From Clostridium sp. (GTDB lineage: Bacteria; Bacillota; Clostridia; Lachnospirales; Lachnospiraceae), in contig JAEDOC010000133.1 in the NCBI GenBank assembly GCA_016302185.1, forward strand, positions 1-5,732: a stretch of DNA of 5,732 nt, given 5' to 3'. Both the position numbers and the translations under genes were made by a program. Shown here piece after piece: positions 1 through 5,534 of this stretch (the stretch's first letter is position 1; each line of letters opens with the position of its first letter). The notes below the pieces were generated by a model that worked only from the letters and a program-made list of their open reading frames with translations, had not been told where the DNA came from and did no database searches.

Positions 1-753
1 GGTATCGCTGGGATGACTGTAGCACGAATTGCGGCAATCCGAGGTCATGAGGTAACAATTTATGAAAAGAGTGACCGGCTCTGCGGTGTGTTTAACGCTG
101 CAGCAGCACCTGAATTTAAAGAAAAAGATAAGGAATTTATAAGATGGATTCAACAAGAAATAGAAAGCCTGCCGATTAAAGTGGAATACAACTGTGAAAT
201 TACAACTCTGGCTGAGCTGACAGCAGATGAAATTATCATTGCTACGGGCGCGAAACCTAAAAAGCTAGATGTTCCGGGACAGGAAAAAGCTATTGAAGCA
301 ACGGAATATCTGCTGGGGGGAAAAGTAGGAAAGGACGTCGCTGTAATCGGCGGAGGTTTGACGGGGTGCGAGATTGCCTATGACCTTGTGCTGAAAGGAA
401 AACGACCGGTTATTGTGGAAATGGCAGACGATATTTTAAAGACCAAGGGACTCTGCATGGCAAACTCCAGTTGTCTGAGAGACTTATTGCGGTATTATGA
501 AGTTCCTATTTATAAAAACGCAAAGCTCTTAGAAATCATTGAAAATGGAATTGTCATTGAGACAGCGGAAAAGACAATACAGCTGGAATGCGACGACGTG
601 ATAATGAGCTGTGGTTATATGCCAGACACGAGGCTTGTTGACGGCGGAACACAACAGGGGAAAACGAATATTCATATAGTCGGCGATGTTAAAAAGGTTG
701 GAAATTTGAAAACAGCAATCTGGGAGGCTTATGATTTAGCATTTTCTTTGTAA
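1..753 (+). CDS. FAD/NAD(P)H-dependent oxidoreductase, C-terminal part (2-enoate reductase / NADH:flavin oxidoreductase type), 5' end cut by window
   Basis: The reading frame is open from base 1, so the gene starts outside the window; the first codons (G-I-A-G-M) look like the end of a GxGxxG FAD-binding loop, so the ATG at 13 is internal. Numbering from that Met, the piece shows the end of the first Rossmann unit with its acidic strand end (VTIYEK, 14-19), an ATG motif (IIIATGAKP, 74-82), a second dinucleotide loop for NAD(P)H (VIGGGLTG, 111-118), and the closing FAD motif HIVGD (221-225) followed by the NLKTAIWEAYDLA helix. This ending is typical of the 2-enoate reductase / 2,4-dienoyl-CoA reductase group, whose N-terminal half is an FMN-binding barrel; that half would lie upstream and cannot be seen. 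The enzymes pass electrons from NAD(P)H through FAD and usually an Fe-S cluster to FMN to reduce an activated C=C bond. The substrate cannot be told. Composition is more AT-rich than the GH3 genes and a spacer separates them, so it probably belongs to another transcription unit. Confidence 0.85.
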   Translation, partial: GIAGMTVARIAAIRGHEVTIYEKSDRLCGVFNAAAAPEFKEKDKEFIRWIQQEIESLPIKVEYNCEITTLAELTADEIIIATGAKPKKLDVPGQEKAIEATEYLLGGKVGKDVAVIGGGLTGCEIAYDLVLKGKRPVIVEMADDILKTKGLCMANSSCLRDLLRYYEVPIYKNAKLLEIIENGIVIETAEKTIQLECDDVIMSCGYMPDTRLVDGGTQQGKTNIHIVGDVKKVGNLKTAIWEAYDLAFSL

Positions 754-754
754 G

Positions 755-788
755 ATTAAACTCTTAAGCGGACAAAGAGGCTTTTAAT
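755..788 (+). terminator. candidate weak terminator hairpin after the oxidoreductase
   Basis: ATTAAA-CTCTT (755-765) can pair with AAGAG (775-779) and, after a 3-base bulge, TTTAAT (783-788), around a 9-base loop. The 3' arm carries a short T-run. The stem is AT-rich and interrupted, so this would be a weak terminator at best. Its place directly after the stop codon is the main support. Confidence 0.3.
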
Positions 789-841
789 ATATTATAGAAA
801 CACTGCTATAAGAATTATTGATACCATTAGGCTGTCGATTT

Positions 842-870
842 TTGAGGGATGTCATATACAGAATTATACT
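842..870 (+). promoter_or_regulatory. candidate sigma-A promoter upstream of the truncated GH3 gene
   Basis: TTGAGG (842-847; 4 of 6 bases match TTGACA) and TATACT (865-870; 5 of 6 match TATAAT) are separated by exactly 17 bases within AT-rich sequence. Transcription would start near 877 and run into the GH3 cluster. AT-rich DNA yields such matches by chance, so the call is tentative. If real, it may originally have served a different gene, because the GH3 sequence downstream begins abruptly at about 930. Confidence 0.35.
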
Positions 871-907
871 GACTAATATTAAGTTTTAATCGGTATTTCA
901 ATTTGTG

Positions 908-921
908 TGATGTAATCATCA
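908..921. repeat. small inverted repeat TGATG-N4-CATCA just before the ribosome binding site
   Basis: A perfect 5-base inverted repeat (TGATG at 908-912, CATCA at 917-921) with a TAAT loop abuts the Shine-Dalgarno-like AAAGGAG at 921-927. It could be an operator half-site pair, a small hairpin affecting translation, or chance. It does not match the catabolite (cre) consensus. No regulator can be assigned. Confidence 0.3.
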
Positions 922-927
922 AAGGAG
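921..927 (+). promoter_or_regulatory. Shine-Dalgarno-like AAAGGAG before the truncated GH3 start
   Basis: AAAGGAG ends only 3 bases before the ATG at 931, closer than the usual 5-9. It may allow weak translation of the truncated frame or be fortuitous, because in intact GH3 proteins the Met-Pro-Cys-Tyr-Asn stretch is internal. Confidence 0.4.
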
Positions 928-930
928 TCA

Positions 931-2652
931 ATGCCCTGCTATAATTCCATTGACGGAGAACCGGCCTCGGTTTCCCACAGATTACCGACAGAACTTCTTC
1001 GGGAGAGAATGGGATTTGACGGACTGTGTATCAGTGATTACGGCGGCATCAGCAATGCCCACGAAGTCCAGCGGATCGGAGAGACTATTGGAGAAACAGG
1101 ATTTCTTGCCATGGAAGCAGGGATGGACATGGAGATGCCGAAAGCGATCGGTTATGGCGAAAAACTCAAAGAAATGTTCCGAAGCGGACAGGCGGATACA
1201 GAATTGCTGGACCGGACAGTTCTGAGGGTGTTGGAAGCGAAATTCCGCATGGGCCTGTTTGAACAACCTTTCGCAATGGACGGTGAGTCCTGCAAAAAGA
1301 TTTTTGAAGAGAAAGAGGGGGCGGAGCTGTCCCTTCGGTCGGCAAGGGAATCCATGGTGCTTTTGAAAAACAACGGGGTACTTCCTTTGTCAGGCAAGAT
1401 CAAGAAGCTGGCCCTGATCGGGCCTCATGCAGACTGTGCCCGTAAGTTCTTCGGCGGATATACTCATCTGTGCATGATGGAGTCGGTCTACGCGGCCGCA
1501 AGTTCTATCGCAGGGGTAGAGGGCAGCCCGGAGTCCGGACAGATCGGCGGGGCAATGCTGCCAGACGGCGAACCGGTGAATTATGTCCCGGGTACAAAGA
1601 TCCAGTCAGATGAAGCAGAACTCTTTAACGACATCCTGCGCTTACAGAAGCCGGGATGCAGAAGCCTGTTAGAAGAACTAAAGGAGCGTATGACAGATAC
1701 GGAGATTCTGTATGTGTATGGATACCCGGTTGCCGGAAAGGATCAGAGCAGATTTGAGGAGGCACTGCAGGCAGTCAGGGAAGCTGATGTTGTGATCCTC
1801 ACTCTGGGAGGAAAGCACGGTACATGCTCTATGGCGACCATGGGAGAAGGTGTGGACGCTGCCGACATCAATTTGCCGGAATGTCAGGACGCATTTATTA
1901 AAGCAGCATCGGTGTATGGAAAGCCCTTAATCGGCATCCATTTTGATGGCAGGCCGATCTCCAGTGACACGGCAGACCAATATCTGGATGCCGTCATAGA
2001 AGCCTGGAGCCCGGCGGAAACGGGAGCGCAGGCTGTGGCAGATGTCCTGCTGGGAGCATATAATCCGGGCGGCAAACTGCCAGTATCCGTGGCATATCAC
2101 GCCGGACAGATTCCAATCTACTATAATCACCCAAACGGTTCCGCATGGCATCAGCAGGAGAGTATCGGATTCGTCAATTATGTGGATGTTCCCCATACAC
2201 CGAGATATTGCTTTGGACATGGATTGTCTTATACACAGTTTGAGTATTCAGACATTCATATATCGACGGCAGAGATTGGAGCAGAAGAATCGGTACAGAT
2301 CAGCTGTGTGGTAAAGAATGCGGGAAACTGTGCCGGGGATGAAGTGGTACAACTTTATCTCAGGGATAGATTTGCAAGTATGACACGCCCGGTGAAAGAG
2401 CTTGCCGGATTTAAGCGAATCCATATGGAACCGGGAGAGAAAGTACGGGTAACATTTACAGTACAGGCGGATCAGTCAGCATTTCTTGACAGGCAGATGC
2501 GCTGGAAGGTGGAAAAAGGAGAGATAGATGTAGAAATTGGAAGTTCTTCTGAGGATATACGGTTAAAAGGAACATACCGGATCACAGAGGATAGATGGAT
2601 AGACGGCGCAAAAAGAGCATTTTATGCGAAAGTACAGAAAGACAAAGTATAG
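931..2652 (+). CDS. GH3 family glycosidase (beta-glucosidase/beta-xylosidase type), conventional order, N-terminally truncated; probable pseudogene
   Basis: The 573-residue frame begins inside the GH3 barrel. PCYNSIDGEPAS (2-13), RMGFDGLCISDYG (26-38) and AMEAGMDMEMP (60-70) match the last strands of the catalytic domain; Asp36 of SDY is the expected nucleophile. The alpha/beta sandwich domain follows (about 138-432: SMVLLKNNGVLPL, then MGEGVDAADINLP with Glu306 as candidate acid/base, NPGGKLPVS, FGHGLSY), then an Fn3-like domain (about 455-540: VKNAGNCAGDEVVQLYL, KELAGFKRI). Whole enzymes of this type are roughly 750-800 residues, so about 200-230 are missing, including the substrate-binding KHF region; activity is unlikely. 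A stop (TAA, 913-915) lies just upstream in frame, and the upstream DNA is AT-rich and unlike GH3, so homology begins abruptly at about 930. The ATG at 931 has AAAGGAG in front but only 3 bases away. The rest of the frame is undamaged, which points to a recent event or an assembly join. The substrate (glucoside or xyloside) cannot be fixed from sequence. Confidence 0.85.
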   Translation: MPCYNSIDGEPASVSHRLPTELLRERMGFDGLCISDYGGISNAHEVQRIGETIGETGFLAMEAGMDMEMPKAIGYGEKLKEMFRSGQADTELLDRTVLRVLEAKFRMGLFEQPFAMDGESCKKIFEEKEGAELSLRSARESMVLLKNNGVLPLSGKIKKLALIGPHADCARKFFGGYTHLCMMESVYAAASSIAGVEGSPESGQIGGAMLPDGEPVNYVPGTKIQSDEAELFNDILRLQKPGCRSLLEELKERMTDTEILYVYGYPVAGKDQSRFEEALQAVREADVVILTLGGKHGTCSMATMGEGVDAADINLPECQDAFIKAASVYGKPLIGIHFDGRPISSDTADQYLDAVIEAWSPAETGAQAVADVLLGAYNPGGKLPVSVAYHAGQIPIYYNHPNGSAWHQQESIGFVNYVDVPHTPRYCFGHGLSYTQFEYSDIHISTAEIGAEESVQISCVVKNAGNCAGDEVVQLYLRDRFASMTRPVKELAGFKRIHMEPGEKVRVTFTVQADQSAFLDRQMRWKVEKGEIDVEIGSSSEDIRLKGTYRITEDRWIDGAKRAFYAKVQKDKV

Positions 2653-2698
2653 CTTAGGCATACACTTACAGCGGGTCGGGTAAGATATCCGGCAGGAC

Positions 2699-2704
2699 AG
2701 GAGG
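2699..2704 (+). promoter_or_regulatory. strong ribosome binding site AGGAGG deciding the true start of the permuted GH3 gene
   Basis: A perfect AGGAGG lies 7 bases before the ATG at 2712. The peptide from 2712 (MDRKLLARRIAEESIVLLKN) is a typical beginning for a permuted GH3 protein. This shows that the gene starts at 2712 and not at the in-frame GTG at 2810. Confidence 0.85.
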
Positions 2705-2711
2705 AAAACAG

Positions 2712-2876
2712 ATGGATAGGAAGTTACTTGCCAGAAGGATTGCAGAAGAATCCATTGTATTGTTGAAAAACGAAAAAAATCTTCCGGAAACGGATCCGGC
2801 GGTGCAAATGTGGCCGGATGCGGCACGATTCTGGAAGAATGTGAAAATTGCGGAATCAGACCTGAGCCACTTTTAA
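2712..2876 (+). pseudogene. out-of-frame true N-terminus of the permuted GH3 gene
   Basis: From the ATG at 2712 the frame reads MDRKLLARRIAEESIVLLKN-EKNLP. The ARxIAEESIVLLKNExNLP segment is the conserved opening of the GH3 alpha/beta domain; the neighbouring GH3 has the equivalent LRSARESMVLLKNNGVLP. After Pro25 (codon 2784-2786) the frame loses all resemblance and stops at 2874-2876. The expected continuation, SGNGSGGANVAGCGTILEEC, starts at 2783 in another reading frame (the -1 frame) and runs into the main body. Family members normally have about 15-20 residues between the two blocks (a beta-strand with an F-G-R-like motif), so a deletion of some 50-60 bases, not a multiple of three, is the best explanation. 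TTCCGG at 2782-2787 could be the microhomology at the join. A one-base sequencing error would restore the frame but not the missing strand. Confidence 0.75.
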
Positions 2877-5122
2877 AGGGCTTTTATGAATATAAGATAA
2901 ATGAGGAACGGGTCACGGAAGAGGATGAGTTTGACTGGACTAAAGTCAGTGAGATGGTAAACAGTGGAATTATGTATGAAATATTCGGCAAATACCGCGC
3001 TCCGCTTGATGAGTACGAAGTGCCCGGCACACTTATTGACCAGGCGGCAGAAAAAACTGACACAGCACTTATTGTAATTGGCAGAAATTCTGGCGGTGAG
3101 GAGTGTGACCGTCACCTTTCAGAGGATTATTACCTGACTAATTCAGAAGAAAGTCTGCTGAAGGAAGTCTGCAGTCATTTTACAAATGTAGTGGTAGCCT
3201 TGAATGTTAACGGGCTGATCGATCTGTCCTGGGTGAGAAAGTATGCAAATATAAAAAGCCTTCTGTTTATTGGAATCCCAGGGGAAGAAGGGGCTTCTGC
3301 GCTAGCTGGCATTTTAACGGGGGAGACCAATCCCTCCGGGAAACTGGCGGTGACCATAGCGGAACATTATGAAGATTACCCGTCGGCAGACCATTTCTCA
3401 TGGGATAAGGAGCATCTGGAGAATGTTCTTGACTATGAGAGCTACGGCCTTTCCTCAGAAGAAAACGGAAGTACAGGTTTTTCTAAAAGCCCGGTGAGTG
3501 TGTACTGGGAAGATATCTATACCGGTTACCGATATTTTGATACATTCGGGAAACCGGTGCTTTACCCCTTTGGTTATGGGCTTTCTTACACTGAATTTGC
3601 AATCAGCGATGCCTCGGCCGAGAAGCAAAACGGCGGTATTATGGTGACAGCCAATGTGAAAAATATTGGGGAAATATCAGGGAAAGAGGTAATCCAGGTT
3701 TATCTGTCCAAGGTAAATCCGGCAGAGGGTGTGGAACGTCCTTATCAGGAATTGAAGGGATTTGAGAAAACCGCGGACCTTGCTCCGGGAGAAAAAGAGA
3801 AGGTTAAGATTTGGATTCCATGGAGAGAACTGGCGGTTTATGACGAAGGAAGAGCTGCGTGGGTCATAGAGTCGGGCGATTATCTCCTGAAGATGGGAAA
3901 TTCATCAAGAGACACCTCCCTGGTGGGAATGGTACGCCTGGGGGATACAGTCCTTACAGAACAGTGCGCGAACCGTATGATAATCTTAGAATGCAACAGA
4001 GATAAGCTTTCGTTCCTGACACAGAAAGACTACGCAGGGTGCCATCTGGAAGACAGATGTGAGAAGAAACCTGATGGAGGCGTGACCGGGATGGCGGTAA
4101 TTTCTGTAACGGAAGAGGATATTCTTGCAGGAGGGGAGAGCAGACAGGCTGAAAAAGAAACGCAGCAAAATCTGCCGGAGCTCTCCATCGAAGAACTCGC
4201 TTCTCTCTGTGTGGGCTATGGGCCGGGCACTCCCTTTGCGGCTGTGGGGGACCGCAGTGACCCGTCTGCGATTTTCGATGGTGAAGGAAAACCGATTACA
4301 ACAAACAACCACCCGACAGGATATCCGGGATATGTTTCTCCGGCAATTGAGGAAAAAGGGATCAAGTCCATTTTCTATAAAGACGGCCCGGCCGGGATCG
4401 GCGGTATTGCCTGGCCGACGGAAATGCTCATAGCCTGCTCGTTCGACAGGAAACTGTGGCAGATGTTTGGAGATGCAGTAGGGAAAGAATGTGAAGATCA
4501 GCAGGTGAATGTCTGGCTTGCTCCTGCTGTGAATCTCCACAGAAATCCGCTGTGCGGCAGAAATTTTGAATATTTTTCTGAAGATCCGTACCTGACAGGA
4601 GTCTGTGCCTGCGAGATCACAAAAGGCGTACAGAATGGCCGGCCGGTTATCGTGTGCCCGAAACACTTCGCGGCAAATGAGCAGGAGACATTCCGGCGCG
4701 GAAATGCAGGGAAAAAGGTAGACGCTGTTGACTCTATACTGACAGAGCGCTCGGCCAGGGAACTATACCTGAAGCCTTTTGAAATGCTGGTAAGAGAAGC
4801 ACATATTGCCTGCATTATGACGTCTTTTAACAAGATAAACGGCGTTTTCGCCGGGGGCAGTAAGGATCTGTGCACCCGTATCCTTCGGGAAGAATGGGGA
4901 TTTGACGGCGCTGTGGTGACAGACTGGGGCGATATGGATATTGTGGTAGACGGAGCAGACGCCGTGGCTGCGGGAAATGATATCGTCATGCCGGGCGGAC
5001 CGCCGGTGATTCGTCAGATCCTGAAAGGATATGAAGAAGGAAGAGTGACCAGAGAAGAAATGGAAACAGCGGCAGGACATCTTCTGTGCATGATCCGCAG
5101 GATTCATGGAAAGGAGAAATAG
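2810..5122 (+). CDS. GH3 family beta-glucosidase-like enzyme with permuted domain order (alpha/beta - Fn3 - barrel), 5' end frameshifted
   Basis: The 770-residue frame from GTG 2810 is the body of a gene whose real start is 2712. The order is reversed relative to most GH3: alpha/beta sandwich domain first (about 1-262: GRNSGGEECDR at 91-101 with Glu97/98 as acid/base candidates, NPSGKLAVT 174-182, FGYGLSYTEF 254-263), Fn3-like domain (about 275-365: VKNIGEISGKEVIQVYLS, YQELKGFEK), a linker, then the catalytic barrel (about 455-770). The barrel carries DGPAG (525-529), LAPAVNLHRNP (570-580), GRNFEYFSEDP (583-593), PKHFAANEQE (617-626), IMTSFNKINGV (669-679) and the nucleophile motif VVTDWG, Asp705. 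All expected catalytic motifs are present. This reversed order is known from Butyrivibrio and Ruminococcus albus beta-glucosidases. The expected reaction is release of terminal non-reducing beta-D-glucose or a similar sugar. No signal peptide is seen, so it is probably cytoplasmic. The 46-residue gene follows after 4 bases, with its ribosome site inside this 3' end. Without the frame break the enzyme would look functional. Confidence 0.88.
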   Translation: MAGCGTILEECENCGIRPEPLLKGFYEYKINEERVTEEDEFDWTKVSEMVNSGIMYEIFGKYRAPLDEYEVPGTLIDQAAEKTDTALIVIGRNSGGEECDRHLSEDYYLTNSEESLLKEVCSHFTNVVVALNVNGLIDLSWVRKYANIKSLLFIGIPGEEGASALAGILTGETNPSGKLAVTIAEHYEDYPSADHFSWDKEHLENVLDYESYGLSSEENGSTGFSKSPVSVYWEDIYTGYRYFDTFGKPVLYPFGYGLSYTEFAISDASAEKQNGGIMVTANVKNIGEISGKEVIQVYLSKVNPAEGVERPYQELKGFEKTADLAPGEKEKVKIWIPWRELAVYDEGRAAWVIESGDYLLKMGNSSRDTSLVGMVRLGDTVLTEQCANRMIILECNRDKLSFLTQKDYAGCHLEDRCEKKPDGGVTGMAVISVTEEDILAGGESRQAEKETQQNLPELSIEELASLCVGYGPGTPFAAVGDRSDPSAIFDGEGKPITTNNHPTGYPGYVSPAIEEKGIKSIFYKDGPAGIGGIAWPTEMLIACSFDRKLWQMFGDAVGKECEDQQVNVWLAPAVNLHRNPLCGRNFEYFSEDPYLTGVCACEITKGVQNGRPVIVCPKHFAANEQETFRRGNAGKKVDAVDSILTERSARELYLKPFEMLVREAHIACIMTSFNKINGVFAGGSKDLCTRILREEWGFDGAVVTDWGDMDIVVDGADAVAAGNDIVMPGGPPVIRQILKGYEEGRVTREEMETAAGHLLCMIRRIHGKEK

Positions 5123-5126
5123 AAGT

Positions 5127-5267
5127 ATGGGAGAAAAAATCTACAAAACAGTTGAAAATTCAGGCGTCATGAATGTTGTGGCCGGAGCCCTTGCGATTGC
5201 TGTGGGAGTGTCTGCTCTGGTGAGCGGGATACGGCTTCTGATTACTCGGAGAAAGCTGCTTTTTTAA
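5127..5267 (+). CDS. 46-residue single-span membrane protein, function unknown
   Basis: The ATG at 5127 follows the GH3 stop by 4 bases and has AAGGAG (5111-5116) 10 bases upstream. The product begins MGEKIYKTVENSG, has one hydrophobic, Gly/Ala/Val-rich span (about residues 14-39, with Gly20, Gly27 and Gly34 spaced seven apart, a glycine heptad that could pack helices), and ends in a basic tail ITRRKLLF. By the positive-inside rule the C-terminus should be cytoplasmic. Similar short proteins (polar head, glycine-rich span, basic tail ending in Phe) occur in Clostridia as hypothetical proteins, as far as I recall; no function is known to me. The good ribosome site, tight coupling and sensible membrane topology make it a real gene, though many gene callers would omit it. 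Confidence 0.7.
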   Translation: MGEKIYKTVENSGVMNVVAGALAIAVGVSALVSGIRLLITRRKLLF

Positions 5268-5279
5268 GGGGACTGCCAG

Positions 5280-5534
5280 ATGAAAAAATATAAAAGGGAA
5301 AAACTAATTGTAAGTATTTTTGCCGTCATATTTGTTGTTATAGTGGTTATTCTTGGAAACTTTTTGGTTACATATATATCTTCTGACTTGAGTTTTGGCC
5401 AGAATTGTCTTTTGCGAATACCATTTTATGGAACATTAGTTTTTACATCTTCGCTTATAGGACTGCTGTTTAGAAACGATAGTAAAAAAGATATTGTCGA
5501 AGAAAATTCAAAAGGAAGGATTCAAGATGAATAA
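5280..5534 (+). CDS. 84-residue protein with two predicted membrane spans, function unknown
   Basis: The ATG at 5280 is preceded by AAGGGGA (5266-5272), which overlaps the stop codon of the previous gene, so the two are probably translated in sequence. The product has a basic N-terminus (MKKYKREK), a hydrophobic span at about residues 9-32 (rich in Ile/Val/Phe), a short loop with SSDLSFGQNC, a second span at about 44-64, and a charged tail (RNDSKKDIVEENSKG). Both ends should lie in the cytoplasm. The first span could be mistaken for a signal peptide, but there is no convincing cleavage site. Base composition is about 30% GC against about 50% in the flanking glycosidase genes, which may mean separate acquisition. 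I do not recognise the family. Its stop overlaps the start of the next gene by 8 bases, suggesting translational coupling. Confidence 0.7.
   Translation: MKKYKREKLIVSIFAVIFVVIVVILGNFLVTYISSDLSFGQNCLLRIPFYGTLVFTSSLIGLLFRNDSKKDIVEENSKGRIQDE

Noticed and set aside
13..15. ATG at 13 as the start of the oxidoreductase
   Set aside because: The frame is open to base 1 and the preceding codons complete an FAD-binding glycine loop, so the gene is cut by the window edge.
754..930. Insertion sequence end or transposon remnant at the GH3 breakpoint
   Set aside because: I found no transposase fragment, terminal inverted repeats or target duplication flanking the junction; only a 5-base inverted repeat is present.
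2653..2698. Terminator between the two GH3 genes
   Set aside because: No GC-rich hairpin with a T-run could be found in this short gap; co-transcription is more likely.
2808..2812. GTG at 2810 as the genuine start of the permuted GH3 gene
   Set aside because: No good ribosome site precedes it, family-typical residues (SGNGSGGAN) continue upstream in the same frame, and the perfect RBS with a typical N-terminus lies at 2699-2714.
2563..2826. 87-codon minus-strand frame across the gap between the two GH3 genes
   Set aside because: It overlaps both coding regions, and the + strand RBS at 2699-2704 and start at 2712 explain the same bases better.
3986..4666. 226-codon open frame on the minus strand within the permuted GH3 gene
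   Set aside because: It lies opposite a clearly coding barrel region; its translation shows no domain pattern. It is a shadow of the + strand gene.
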